Part shown: positions 9,671 through 20,528 of the stretch, piece after piece
Position numbering within the stretch: the first letter of the stretch is position 1
Layout of the letters: the number at the start of each line of letters is the position of its first letter
Assembly (NCBI GenBank): GCA_017415425.1
Contig: JAFQGT010000006.1
Span: forward strand, 62,001-126,000
Reading direction: 5' to 3'
From: Oscillospiraceae bacterium
GTDB taxonomy: Bacteria > Bacillota > Clostridia > Oscillospirales > Oscillospiraceae
Length of the DNA stretch: 64,000 nt
Notes under the pieces: generated by a model
What the model was told of the DNA's origin: nothing
Databases searched by the model: none
Seen by the model: the letters and a program-made list of their open reading frames with translations, nothing else
Made by a program: the position numbers and the translations under genes

Positions 9671-11206
9671 TTACTGGGTGGTGGGCGCGGAAAGCACCTT
9701 GCCCATAGAGTAATGGAATACACTGTCCCGGGTGGGAGTCAAGCTCGTCATAAGACCCCGGACGGCATACACCGCATAGCTGCGGAACAGCACAGGGCAC
9801 AAAAGACCGTTGTCCATAATGGTCTTATGGAGGGTATAGTAATTGCCGTGGTTTTCCAGCGCCTGCAAACACAGGTTGTAGGCAGCTGTATCGTTCACAC
9901 CACCCCAGCTTAAGCTGCCGTAGGTGGCGAAGAAGGCGGTCAGATCCATATTGGCAGAGAGCTTGGTCTGGCCGAGATAAAGATCGTAATTCCAACCCTT
10001 CAGCGTCTCGGTGTAGGTATTACCCCGCAGCTCCAGCATCGTTACCTCCAACCCGCAATCGGAGAGCATACGGCCGATTTCTCGGGCTACCCGCACCCGC
10101 AGGGAATCGTCGGCGTTCACCAGGAACGTGATGGAGCTTCCCTGCAGACCGGCGTCCTTCACCGCTTGAGAGAAATTTTGCGGTTTGTAGGCGTACTTAT
10201 CTGCCAAGGTTTTTTGATAGTAGGGGGATAGGGGGGAGGCAGGCAGCGTGGCGCTGCGGGCAAATCCCCGGTAGTAATTTTCTGTCAGCAGATTTCGGTC
10301 AATGGCGTAGGTCAGTGCTTGGCGGACGGCATCATTGGAGAAAACCGGGCTGCTTTCGCAGGTGGCCAGATATAGAAAAATGCCATTTTCGCAGTCCCAC
10401 AGCTCATAGTCGCAGCGGTAGTCGGCGTATTTATCAGAACCCGGGTCCGCACACACCAGGCTCAAACCGTAAAATTCAAAATTATCCCGGATATGGGTCT
10501 CCGATTGGGCCTCCAGCAGGGCGATGGTATCGGCGGTGACCACCAGATCGGATTTGCACCACCAGTTGCTGCGTCTTTGCAGGCTTTCACCGCCGGTGGT
10601 CCAGTAGAGGGTGTAAGGACCGGTGCCCAAGGGGCGGTCTTCGGCCACATCCTTTGCTTTTACAATGGGAATGTCCAGCAGGATCAGCAGATTTTCGTAG
10701 GGGGTATCCAGCTGAATGGTGACACCGCCGTCGGGTGCTGTAGCGATTTCCGTTACGTGCTGGAACCGGCCGCCGTAGTACGTACTCTCCTTGGCCGCCA
10801 GCAGGCTGGCCACCACATCGTCGGCAGTGAGGATATGGCCGTCGGAGAAGATGGCTCGCTCCAGATAGAAGGTATAGGTCTTCATATCCTTGGAGACGAA
10901 GTAGGTTTTACACAGCTGCGGCTCCACCCGATAGTCCCGATCCACAGTAAACAGACTCTGGTACAGCAGTGAAAACAGCGACCGGTTGGTAAAATCCGTA
11001 CACAGATAGGGGTTCATAGACCGATCCTTGTAGTAGGCCAAGGTCAATTGTTGGGGGGGTTTCTCTGTGGGGGAGGTGGACACAGGACCGGTATAGTCAT
11101 CCTCCCAAGTCAGACCGTCGCCGGTGGGGATATGGGCCTGTCCGGAGTCGCTACAGCCTGCCAGAAGCAGGCACAGGATCAGCAGAAATGCCAAGATTCG
11201 TTTCAT
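9671..11206 (-). CDS. Peptide-type ABC transporter substrate-binding lipoprotein (SBP_bac_5)
   Basis: 511 residues. A signal peptide with lipobox LLLAGCSDSG (Cys19) is followed by a family-5 extracellular solute-binding domain (FTNRSLFSLLYQSLFTVD, FSDGHILTADDVVASLLA, RQALTYAIDRNLLTENYY). Such proteins deliver peptides or nickel to an ABC permease, but no permease or ATPase genes are adjacent, so this is an orphan. The ATG overlaps the pgeF stop by 4 nt; it is the third gene of secA-pgeF-SBP. Confidence 0.88.
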   Translation of the reverse strand: MKRILAFLLILCLLLAGCSDSGQAHIPTGDGLTWEDDYTGPVSTSPTEKPPQQLTLAYYKDRSMNPYLCTDFTNRSLFSLLYQSLFTVDRDYRVEPQLCKTYFVSKDMKTYTFYLERAIFSDGHILTADDVVASLLAAKESTYYGGRFQHVTEIATAPDGGVTIQLDTPYENLLILLDIPIVKAKDVAEDRPLGTGPYTLYWTTGGESLQRRSNWWCKSDLVVTADTIALLEAQSETHIRDNFEFYGLSLVCADPGSDKYADYRCDYELWDCENGIFLYLATCESSPVFSNDAVRQALTYAIDRNLLTENYYRGFARSATLPASPLSPYYQKTLADKYAYKPQNFSQAVKDAGLQGSSITFLVNADDSLRVRVAREIGRMLSDCGLEVTMLELRGNTYTETLKGWNYDLYLGQTKLSANMDLTAFFATYGSLSWGGVNDTAAYNLCLQALENHGNYYTLHKTIMDNGLLCPVLFRSYAVYAVRGLMTSLTPTRDSVFHYSMGKVLSAPTTQ

Positions 11207-12000
11207 AATTGGATCTCCTTGCACAAGATGACTGCCCCCTGAGAACCCCGCTGTCCGTTGGTGACCCGATGAGACCAAAACCGGTGAGGGGAACAGGCAG
11301 TGCAGTAGTCAGACAGGGTGACGGTTTGTACGCCGGCTCGGTACAGCCATAGGCCGTTGATAGCCTTTAAGTCCAAGTGGAATTTCTCACCCTTCCGGGT
11401 GATATAGGGTGCAGCCGTATCTCCAAGAGCGGATAAGATCGCCTCCGGCACATCGGTATCGGTCTCGAAGCAACAGGCGCCGATGTTGGGGCCGATGGCA
11501 GCCACCAGATCTTGTGGCTTGCTGCCGAAATTGGTTACCATCGCTTCTACGGTCTTGCTGACAATGCCAGAAGCCGTACCCCGCCAGCCTGCGTGGGCGG
11601 CGCCCACCGCGCCGGTTACCCGATCATAGAGTAATACAGGGGTGCAATCGGCGGTGAAGACCATCAGCGCCACCCCGGGAGTGTTGGTGACCAGGGCATC
11701 GCACTGGGGATATGCCCGGTGGTCAAACCCCTTACCTGCGTCTGTCCGGTCCACCACCCGTACCAAATCGGAGTGGATCTGGTGAGTCAGAACCAAATTT
11801 TCTTCAGAAAACCCCAGCGCCTGACACAAAATGCGGTAATTCTCAGCAACATTCTTAGAATCGTCGCCCCGGTGCATCCCCAAATTCAAGCTGCTGAAGA
11901 TGCCAGTGCTGACACCACCCATACGGGTGGTAAAACCGTGGGGCACAGGGATATTAGGATCGGCAATCAACTCCAAGGCCCCGATCTTTCTGTTTTCCAT
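11203..12000 (-). CDS. pgeF: PgeF/YlmD-type purine nucleoside phosphorylase (multicopper polyphenol oxidase family)
   Basis: 265 residues with the family motifs HGFTTRMGGVSTG, SLNLGMHRGDD, LTHQIHSD, the metal-binding FTADCTPVLLYD and AHAGWRGTASGI, and SHRVTNGQRG. Related enzymes (YlmD, YfiH) act on purine nucleosides or edit cell-wall precursors. It starts 28 nt downstream of secA and overlaps the next gene by 4 nt, so it belongs to the secA transcript. Confidence 0.9.
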   Translation of the reverse strand: MENRKIGALELIADPNIPVPHGFTTRMGGVSTGIFSSLNLGMHRGDDSKNVAENYRILCQALGFSEENLVLTHQIHSDLVRVVDRTDAGKGFDHRAYPQCDALVTNTPGVALMVFTADCTPVLLYDRVTGAVGAAHAGWRGTASGIVSKTVEAMVTNFGSKPQDLVAAIGPNIGACCFETDTDVPEAILSALGDTAAPYITRKGEKFHLDLKAINGLWLYRAGVQTVTLSDYCTACSPHRFWSHRVTNGQRGSQGAVILCKEIQL

Positions 12001-12028
12001 TCAGCACCTGCTTTCTTGGGGGGTCGAT

Positions 12029-14779
<2,751 letters not shown>

Positions 14780-14809
14780 TGTGCGTCTCCTTTAGGCATA
14801 CTTTACAAC

Positions 14810-14815
14810 ATTATA
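14810..14815 (-). promoter_or_regulatory. Likely extended -10 of the secA promoter
   Basis: Minus strand reads TGCTATAAT, an extended -10; the -35 region is weak. The same TGC-TATAAT pattern precedes holB and the 30-residue leader peptide. Confidence 0.5.
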
Positions 14816-14859
14816 GCACACCGAAGCAGAAAATAATAGACGAAATTGTAAACAAGCAA

Positions 14860-14892
14860 AAGAAAACCACCGGCAAAGCCGGTGGTTTTTGA
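14860..14892 (-). terminator. Terminator after the DUF1576 gene
   Basis: Stem AAAACCACCGGC / GCCGGTGGTTTT with AAA loop; T-rich on both strands. Confidence 0.85.
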
Positions 14893-14899
14893 GGATATA

Positions 14900-16267
14900 T
14901 TATTTTACCGCTTTGGCGAGCCGGCGTTCGTCCTTGGTTTTGCAAAATTTCTCCAGCTGGGGCACAAACATCAGGCAGATCAGCGCAGCGGTGAAGCCGC
15001 CGTTGTACAGGCAGAAGCCGCCGTGCATATCGGGAACGGCGGACACCAGCAGGTAGTGCAGACCGCCGGCCAGTATGCCGTAGCCAAAGCCGTACTTACC
15101 GGAGACAGGGGACATACCGTTGGCGTAGCACAGGCCGATGAGAATGGATTGGCTGCCGATGGTGAGACTGTAATTCTCCACACCAAACAGCGTGGCGATC
15201 CAGCCGAACAGGAAGGAGGTGATCATATAGCCAGCCATAATGGGCCAGACATTACCGGGGTGGCTGCCGGAGTTGCAGGTGGAGAGCATACAGAACACAA
15301 TGCCGAAGGTCATACCGGTCCACACATTTCTGCCGTCAATGGCGCCGGCCAGGTTGAAGTAGGCAACGATCATCAGACCGAATACGCCAACATTCATCAG
15401 GAAGGGGGCGTATCCGTACTTGGAGGAGAAGCACACACCGTGACCGGTGTCCTTCATAAGATTCCAGTAATCCTTAGGCTTGCAGCCCATCAGCAGGGCA
15501 AAGACAATGCACAGAACAAATACAACGCAGCAGAAAATGTTGGCTGCAGGCATTGCGGTGGTATCCAAAGCGCCCATAGTGGACAGGTTGCCCAAATCTC
15601 CGATTTTCCAACCCAGCATAACATTGTACAGCACAGTACGCAGGAAAAATGCGGTCATACCGATGGGAACAGCAGCGGAGTAGTGGTCATAGCCTTTATG
15701 GATGTTGGGGGCGTGGGCAAGACCGGCAGGCAGGAAGAAGCCGATGATCAGGCCTACCAGCACTGCAAGACCCAGGCCCAACCAGTTGAAGCCAACCGCT
15801 TCCACATTGGGATAGCGCAGCAGCAGGTCGGAGATCAGAGGTGCGATGCCGGTGGAGTAGAGCATAGCGTTGGACACAGCGCCCAGCTTCTCTTTCTTCA
15901 CTGCAGCGTACAGGCACACACCTAAAACTGTGGGGATCATATTCAGCGGATTGATACCCCAGGAGGCAAAGCCGATGGTAAGCAGCACACCCAGAGTGGT
16001 GACCTGGTTGGGCTTACTGCCGGGCAGGCAGCACAAAGCTGTGCACAGAAGTCCCACCAGACCCATATTCAGGAAGGTGGCTGCGTAGCCGCCCAAAGCA
16101 AAGTAGTTGGTGGAGATCTTGCAGGTGGAGGTTATGATCTTCCACACGCCGGTAAACATCTGATCTGCGTCCGACAGGAAGGGGGCAGCTACAACAAAAC
16201 ACAGGGAAATGAAGGCAAAAAACAGTTTCAAAAAGTTCTCTTGGGACAGGTTATTTAACTTTTTCAT
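14900..16267 (-). CDS. DUF1576 multi-pass membrane protein under a ZTP riboswitch
   Basis: 455 residues and at least ten hydrophobic segments; recognised as the DUF1576 family of uncharacterised Firmicute membrane proteins, with conserved glycine-rich blocks (CNSGSHPGNVWPIMAGY, NGMSPVSGKYGFGYG, DMHGGFCLYNGGFTA). Start at 16267 has GAGGTG upstream. The gene lies 138 nt after folD, and that gap is filled by a ZTP riboswitch ending in a terminator. The context (fchA, folD, ZTP sensing) suggests a transporter tied to folate one-carbon or purine metabolism; substrate unknown. Confidence 0.8.
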   Translation of the reverse strand: MKKLNNLSQENFLKLFFAFISLCFVVAAPFLSDADQMFTGVWKIITSTCKISTNYFALGGYAATFLNMGLVGLLCTALCCLPGSKPNQVTTLGVLLTIGFASWGINPLNMIPTVLGVCLYAAVKKEKLGAVSNAMLYSTGIAPLISDLLLRYPNVEAVGFNWLGLGLAVLVGLIIGFFLPAGLAHAPNIHKGYDHYSAAVPIGMTAFFLRTVLYNVMLGWKIGDLGNLSTMGALDTTAMPAANIFCCVVFVLCIVFALLMGCKPKDYWNLMKDTGHGVCFSSKYGYAPFLMNVGVFGLMIVAYFNLAGAIDGRNVWTGMTFGIVFCMLSTCNSGSHPGNVWPIMAGYMITSFLFGWIATLFGVENYSLTIGSQSILIGLCYANGMSPVSGKYGFGYGILAGGLHYLLVSAVPDMHGGFCLYNGGFTAALICLMFVPQLEKFCKTKDERRLAKAVK

Positions 16268-16287
16268 CACAAAGCACCTCTTCAATT

Positions 16288-16328
16288 AGAAAATGGGCAA
16301 TCCGATCCTGCTATAAATCGGATTGCCC
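16288..16328 (-). terminator. Riboswitch-controlled terminator before the DUF1576 gene
   Basis: A perfect 12-bp stem (GGGCAATCCGAT / ATCGGATTGCCC, 10-nt loop) followed on the minus strand by ATTTTCT. Its 5' arm begins with the GGGCA that forms the last helix of the ZTP aptamer, so aptamer and terminator compete for the same bases. Confidence 0.85.
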
Positions 16329-16394
16329 AGACGATCGGCATATTCACTCTTACACTCCCTTGCGGTAACCGCTGAATCGTCAGTTATGTAAGAG
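16324..16394 (-). promoter_or_regulatory. ZTP (pfl) riboswitch aptamer
   Basis: Minus-strand RNA shows the pfl architecture: P1 CUCUUACA / UGUAAGAG (8 bp), joining ACUGACGA, a small P2 (GCGG UUA CCGC), the conserved AAGGGAG, and a 3' stem-loop UGCC-GAUCGUCUG-GGCA. The pseudoknot pairs GACG of the joining strand with CGUC of the 3' loop; known examples usually have GGCG with CGCC, so both partners changed together. ZTP riboswitches sense the folate-stress signal ZMP/ZTP and turn genes on. It starts 12 nt after the folD stop and ends in the terminator before DUF1576. Confidence 0.9.
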
Positions 16395-16405
16395 GGTTAT
16401 GAAAT

Positions 16406-17278
16406 TTAAGCTTTTTCAGCAGCTTCCACAACGTGCTTCATCAGCACGGAGGTGGTAACAGCGCCCACGCCGCCGGGGACGGGGGTAATGGCTTCAACAA
16501 TGGGCTCAACCTCGTCGAAGATGGCGTCGCCGGACATACCGCCCTTGCCCTTGGAGGTGATCTTCTCGGCATCCCAGTTCATAGAAACGTCGATGACCAC
16601 CTGGCCGGGACGGACAAAGTCAGCGGTCAGGCTCTTCAGCACGCCGGCTGCAGAGATGATGATGTCAGCATTCTTGCAGATTTCGGCGGTGTTGACGGTC
16701 TTGGTGTGGCACATGGTAACAGTGGCGTTCTTAGCCATCAGCATCATAGCGGCGGGCTTGCCAACCACCAGAGAGCGGCCGATCACAACAGCCGTTTTGC
16801 CCTTGCAGTCGATGCCGTAGTGGTCCAGAATTTCCATACAAGCGGCGGGGGTGCAGGGAGCGTAGCCCAGATCCTGGCCCTCGAACACGCCGGCGTTGGA
16901 CATATGGGTCATAGAGTCCACGTCCTTCTTGGGAGCCAGACGGTTGCAGATCTCGTCCTGATCAGCCTTCAGGTGCTTGGGCAGGGGACGGAACATCAGA
17001 ACGCCGTGGATGGAGTCGTCGGCATTGACCTGATCGATCACAGCCAGAACCTCTTCCTTGGTAGCGGTCTCGGGCAGCACAAAGTTCTTAACGGCAACGC
17101 CCACTTCCTCGGCACGCTTGGTAGCGCCCTTTTCGTAGCTCAGATCGGAGGGGTTCTCGCCCAGACGGACGATACCCAGAGTAGGAACAACGCCCTTCTC
17201 CTTCAGCGCTGCGGTACGAGCCTGCAGAGCGGCAACCAGAGCCTCATTGACTTCTTTACCCAGTAATCTCTTAGCCAT
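16406..17278 (-). CDS. folD: Bifunctional methylene-THF dehydrogenase / methenyl-THF cyclohydrolase FolD
   Basis: 290 residues with the FolD signatures: VRLGENPSDLSYEKGATKRAEEVG (substrate site with the conserved Tyr and Lys), GVLMFRPLPKHL, and the dinucleotide fold TAVVIGRSLVVGKPAAMML; PGGVGAVTTSVLMKH is the C-terminal signature. It interconverts methylene-, methenyl- and 10-formyl-tetrahydrofolate. It follows fchA by 52 nt and precedes the ZTP riboswitch, so the three genes share a transcript. Confidence 0.97.
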   Translation of the reverse strand: MAKRLLGKEVNEALVAALQARTAALKEKGVVPTLGIVRLGENPSDLSYEKGATKRAEEVGVAVKNFVLPETATKEEVLAVIDQVNADDSIHGVLMFRPLPKHLKADQDEICNRLAPKKDVDSMTHMSNAGVFEGQDLGYAPCTPAACMEILDHYGIDCKGKTAVVIGRSLVVGKPAAMMLMAKNATVTMCHTKTVNTAEICKNADIIISAAGVLKSLTADFVRPGQVVIDVSMNWDAEKITSKGKGGMSGDAIFDEVEPIVEAITPVPGGVGAVTTSVLMKHVVEAAEKA

Positions 17279-17330
17279 AGTAAAATACTCCTTAAAAAGT
17301 TATTGATTTCCTATATGTAGTGTTGCAGAA

Positions 17331-17951
17331 TCAGACACCGAAGCCAGCCTTGACGGAATTGAAGATCTCGTCAGCCATAGCGCAGTACTTATCCATCATA
17401 CCCAGGGCCTTGGCATTCATCTGCTGGGCCACATCCCGGTTCTTCAGAGTTTTGGTGTTAATAAACACATTGAGGGATGCTGCCTGCAGGGCGGCCTTGC
17501 AGCACACAGCGCCGCAGCCTGCGTCGGATACAGCCAGACGGCTGCCCTTGGCGGCAAAAACAGCGATATGTTCAATAGCCTCGCAGCACAGCTCCATAAT
17601 CTTCATAGGCGTGGAGCAGGCGATCAGAGTAGCCTCTTCCATCACAGCGTCACGGGTGGGGTCATCCTTAGGGATGCCGTAAGCCTTAGCCAGAGGCAGG
17701 AAGTTCACTTCGTCGGCCTCCACTTGGTTCAGAAGCTCGGTCTGCAGGGCATCACACTTCGCCTTCAGCGCAATGATCTCAGCTTCTACCTCGGCGTACT
17801 TCTTCTTACCTACGGTCAGGCTGCCTACCATATTGCCCAGAGCAGTGCCGATGGCGCCAACCAGCGCAGCAGCGCCGCCGCCGCCGGGCGCGGGAGCATC
17901 GGATGCCAGCACTTCCACAAACTTGCGGCAGGATTCCATTGTCATATCCAT
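17331..17951 (-). CDS. fchA: Methenyl-THF cyclohydrolase / formiminotransferase-cyclodeaminase family (FchA)
   Basis: 206 residues, mostly helical, with the cyclodeaminase signature near the N-terminus (SDAPAPGGGGAAALVGAIG) and conserved LKAKCDALQ, DEVNFLPLAKAY, KIMELCCEAIEHI. It resembles FchA of acetogens or the cyclodeaminase part of FTCD, converting 5-formimino- or methenyl-tetrahydrofolate. Next to folD, the role in one-carbon metabolism is clear though the exact reaction is not. A strong promoter lies at 18046-18074. Confidence 0.88.
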   Translation of the reverse strand: MDMTMESCRKFVEVLASDAPAPGGGGAAALVGAIGTALGNMVGSLTVGKKKYAEVEAEIIALKAKCDALQTELLNQVEADEVNFLPLAKAYGIPKDDPTRDAVMEEATLIACSTPMKIMELCCEAIEHIAVFAAKGSRLAVSDAGCGAVCCKAALQAASLNVFINTKTLKNRDVAQQMNAKALGMMDKYCAMADEIFNSVKAGFGV

Positions 17952-17979
17952 AGTGTATATTCTCCTTCTTTTCGATTGT

Positions 17980-18020
17980 GTCATTGCAAAAGTGAGGTCG
18001 TTCACACAATTTGCAATGAC
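17980..18020 (-). promoter_or_regulatory. Inverted repeat in the fchA leader
   Basis: A perfect 11-bp inverted repeat, GTCATTGCAAA (17980-17990) and TTTGCAATGAC (18010-18020), separated by 19 nt, between the promoter and the fchA start. No T-run follows on the minus strand, so it is not a simple terminator; operator or mRNA-stabilising hairpin are possible. Confidence 0.5.
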
Positions 18021-18045
18021 AATCGGTATTTGTATACTGATATTT

Positions 18046-18074
18046 AGCATACCACGATAAACCGGTGATGTCAA
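18046..18074 (-). promoter_or_regulatory. Promoter of the fchA-folD operon
   Basis: Minus strand: TTGACA, 17-nt spacer, TATGCT, about 95 nt upstream of fchA. Confidence 0.85.
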
Positions 18075-18117
18075 TGTTTTTTGCCTACATTTGCATTGTT
18101 TTCCGGCAAAATAGAAA

Positions 18118-18879
18118 TCAAGGAATCCGATAAAGCCGCTTGCCGTTTTCGAAGGTGGCGGCGATTGCTTCCTGGGTGGAAATACCCCGGATTTCAGCCA
18201 GTTTTTCCGCCATCTGGTACAGATATCCCGGGTCATTTCGCTTTCCCCGGAAAGGTTCCGGCGCCATATAGGGGCAGTCGGTCTCAATGACGATCCGATC
18301 CAACGGGATCACTGTGGCGGTCTCCACCGCCTTGCGGGCATTTTTGAAGGTCAGCACCCCGGTAAAGCCGATGTACCAGCCCAGCTTCACCAGCTGCTGG
18401 GCCATCTCCGCGGTGCCGGAGTAACAGTGGAACACGCCGGTGACACCGGAAAATTCCTTGATGATCCGCATTCCGTCGTCGTGGGCCTCCCGTTCGTGGA
18501 CGATCACCGGCAGATCCATTTCCCGTGCCAGCTCCATTTGCAGCCGGAAGGCTTTGCACTGGGTTTCTCGGGGGATATCCTCGTAGTGATAATCCAGACC
18601 GATCTCGCCGATGGCCTTGACCTTTTCGTGGCGGCACAGCTTACGGTATTCTTCAATCACGGTCTCATTTACCTCGTCGGCGGAATCCGGGTGAGAGCCT
18701 ACGGAGGCGTACAACCAGGGATAGCACTCTGCCATCGCGACGATATCCCGAGAGCTTTCCAGGTTGCAGCCGGCGTTCATCACCAGGCCGATGCCCTTTC
18801 CGGGAAGACCCTCCATCAGTGTCTGCCGGTCTTCGTCAAAGGCCGTGTCATTCAAATGGGCGTGGGTATCAAACAGCAT
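18118..18879 (-). CDS. tatD: TatD-family metal-dependent hydrolase (DNase)
   Basis: 253 residues, a TIM-barrel metallohydrolase: MLFDTHAHLND with the HxH metal ligands, IGEIGLDYH near 93, VIVHEREAHDD near 130, GVFHCYSGTAE near 155, and IETDCPYMAPEPFRGKRND with the C-terminal aspartate. TatD proteins are 3'-5' DNases or quality-control hydrolases. It lies directly downstream of the phosphopantetheinyl transferase on the same strand with an 11-nt gap. Confidence 0.95.
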   Translation of the reverse strand: MLFDTHAHLNDTAFDEDRQTLMEGLPGKGIGLVMNAGCNLESSRDIVAMAECYPWLYASVGSHPDSADEVNETVIEEYRKLCRHEKVKAIGEIGLDYHYEDIPRETQCKAFRLQMELAREMDLPVIVHEREAHDDGMRIIKEFSGVTGVFHCYSGTAEMAQQLVKLGWYIGFTGVLTFKNARKAVETATVIPLDRIVIETDCPYMAPEPFRGKRNDPGYLYQMAEKLAEIRGISTQEAIAATFENGKRLYRIP

Positions 18880-18890
18880 AGGAATTCTCC

Positions 18891-19373
18891 TTAACCATCA
18901 GTTGTCAGTTCCACAACCGCCACAAAGCAGCCGTGGAGGATTTGGATGCGGGGATCATCGGGGGAGAAGTCGGTACGGTTTGGGTAGCCGGTGAGTCCCT
19001 CGCCCGTGGCCTTGGCGGCAGCCTCCTTCAGCACCCACAGCCGCAGCAGCGCCTGCCGCTTATCTGGTGCCTCCGCATAGCGGGCGTACTCGGTGGGGGA
19101 GAGGATCTTCTGTGCCAGTGCAAGGCTGATTTCCCGGTCCTGCTCCTCTGCGTCAATGCCGATGGGCTGTCGGGACAGGGCGCAGAACACGTGGTGCTTG
19201 CTGTGGGAAATGGAAAATTGCCAGGGGTTATTTATAAAATAAGGCTTTCCCCGTGGGGTGATGGCAATTTCCGGCAAGGGAAGACCGGTTTGCTGCCGGT
19301 ACAGTGTTTCCAGCAGTTGCCTGCCTGCCTCGTGGCCGGACCTGCCGGACAGCGCCTCTCCTGCCAATACCAT
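18891..19373 (-). CDS. Sfp-type 4'-phosphopantetheinyl transferase
   Basis: 160 residues, shorter than Sfp (about 225) because the N-terminal half is trimmed. The key motifs remain: FSISHSKHHVFCAL, IGIDAEEQDR (Mg-binding, GID) and WVLKEAAAKATGEGL (WxxKEA). It transfers 4'-phosphopantetheine from CoA to a carrier-protein serine. No carrier protein or NRPS/PKS is nearby, so a housekeeping acyl-carrier role is possible. Strong promoter at 19403-19431. Confidence 0.88.
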   Translation of the reverse strand: MVLAGEALSGRSGHEAGRQLLETLYRQQTGLPLPEIAITPRGKPYFINNPWQFSISHSKHHVFCALSRQPIGIDAEEQDREISLALAQKILSPTEYARYAEAPDKRQALLRLWVLKEAAAKATGEGLTGYPNRTDFSPDDPRIQILHGCFVAVVELTTDG

Positions 19374-19402
19374 CGCGCACCCTCCTTTGTTGAGATATGT
19401 AT

Positions 19403-19431
19403 ACTATACCCTTTGGGAAGATTTCTGTCAA
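19403..19431 (-). promoter_or_regulatory. Promoter of the phosphopantetheinyl transferase-tatD pair
   Basis: Minus strand: TTGACA, 17-nt spacer, TATAGT, about 30 nt from the ATG. Confidence 0.85.
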
Positions 19432-19486
19432 TCCGGACTAATGGGGTCCATAGGCGCATAGGGTGTAGGGATAAGGAGGGACGTGT

Positions 19487-19759
19487 ATGACAGAAAACCT
19501 ACCCCGGCTGCCCCACAGCCTTACCCTGCAGGAGCGCAGCCGCTTGGAGATGACCGGTGTGACCGAAGTGGTCAGCTTCGATGAAGCTGCGGTGATCCTC
19601 CACACAGAACTGGGAACATTGATTGTGCAAGGGGAACAACTTCAGCTGAAGACCCTGCTGCCGGAGGGTGGACAGGTACGGGTGGACGGCCACATCTGTA
19701 CTCTGCGCTATGAAGAGCCGCGGGATATGCGCTCGTTCTGGCGCAGGCTTACCGGATGA
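19487..19759 (+). CDS. yabP: Spore protein YabP
   Basis: 90 residues, first of the conserved sporulation cluster yabP-yabQ-divIC-yabR. The core (LTLQERSRLEMTGVTEVVSFDE, LGTLIVQGEQLQLKTL, GHICTLRYEE) is the YabP/YqfC family pattern. In Bacillus it is required for spore formation, acting at the spore coat. Start has AAGGAGGG upstream; it overlaps yabQ by 4 nt. Confidence 0.88.
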   Translation: MTENLPRLPHSLTLQERSRLEMTGVTEVVSFDEAAVILHTELGTLIVQGEQLQLKTLLPEGGQVRVDGHICTLRYEEPRDMRSFWRRLTG

Positions 19760-20508
19760 ACACGCCGGCGCAGCAGGCCCAGCGATTTTTGCTGGCGTGG
19801 CTGATAGGCTGCCTGCTGGGGGTACTTTACGGGGCGCTGCGCCCCCTGCGCAGAAAACACCCCCATTTGGCAGATTTGCTGTTTGCTGCTGCTACCGGGT
19901 GGGGTTGGCTGGAGCATAGCTTTCGCATTTGCCGAGGGGATATGCGGCTGCCCTACACCCTGTGTCTACTGCTGGGGATCTGGGTCTTTGACCGTACCGC
20001 AGGGGTGTGGCTGCAGCCGGTTTTTGTGCTGTTTTGGAAAGGTTTGGGTGGGATTTGGGCTCCGTTTGGGAGGATTTTGAAAAAAACGGCGTCTTTTTTG
20101 AAATTTCTCCTTGCATCCGGGAAAAAATGGGGTACAATATACTGGAGAAACCGTAAGCATCACCCATCGGAAGGAGTACTTTATGGCAGCAAACAACAAC
20201 CCGTTTCGCCGGATCCGGCTGGTGTATCGCCACAGTTCTACCTTGCTCAAATGCGTAATTCTGGCAGCGATCGTGTTATCCACCGTAGCAATGATGACCC
20301 TGCGGTTCACCATACGGGAGTATCAGGATTGGCAACAGGAGCTGGCTCTGCAGGCAGCGCAGCTGGAGCAGGAAAACCGCACGCTGACCAAAAACATCGC
20401 CCAACTGGGCACTGTAGAAAGCATCAAGCGCATCGCTCGGGAGGAGTTGGGGCTGGTAGATCCGGACACTCAGTTCTTTGTTCCCGTAGAAAACAATCCT
20501 TAAAATAA
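19756..20508 (+). CDS. yabQ: Spore membrane protein YabQ, with an abnormally long 3' overlap
   Basis: The first about 130 residues are a YabQ-type membrane protein: hydrophobic segments at about 8-27 and 70-100 and a basic tail (ILKKTASFLKFLLASGKKW). After about codon 138 the frame runs for 325 nt through divIC in another frame and looks like non-natural sequence. YabQ normally ends before divIC. Either the stop codon has been lost, or a frameshift in an A-run around 20043-20125 hides it: the +2 frame has a TAA at 20153. Required for cortex formation in Bacillus. Confidence 0.75.
   Translation: MNTPAQQAQRFLLAWLIGCLLGVLYGALRPLRRKHPHLADLLFAAATGWGWLEHSFRICRGDMRLPYTLCLLLGIWVFDRTAGVWLQPVFVLFWKGLGGIWAPFGRILKKTASFLKFLLASGKKWGTIYWRNRKHHPSEGVLYGSKQQPVSPDPAGVSPQFYLAQMRNSGSDRVIHRSNDDPAVHHTGVSGLATGAGSAGSAAGAGKPHADQKHRPTGHCRKHQAHRSGGVGAGRSGHSVLCSRRKQSLK
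20183..20503 (+). CDS. divIC: FtsB/DivIC-family septum protein
   Basis: 106 residues: a short basic cytoplasmic N-terminus, one membrane segment (about 23-42, CVILAAIVLSTVAMMTL) and an extracellular coiled coil (WQQELALQAAQLEQENRTL) ending in the DivIC-type motif IAREELGLVDPDTQFF. DivIC works with FtsL and DivIB in the divisome. AAGGAG precedes ATG 20183. A possible own promoter, TTGCAT - 16 nt - TACAAT, lies inside the yabQ tail. Confidence 0.87.
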   Translation: MAANNNPFRRIRLVYRHSSTLLKCVILAAIVLSTVAMMTLRFTIREYQDWQQELALQAAQLEQENRTLTKNIAQLGTVESIKRIAREELGLVDPDTQFFVPVENNP

Positions 20509-20528
20509 TTGGAGGAAGCAAAAACAAA

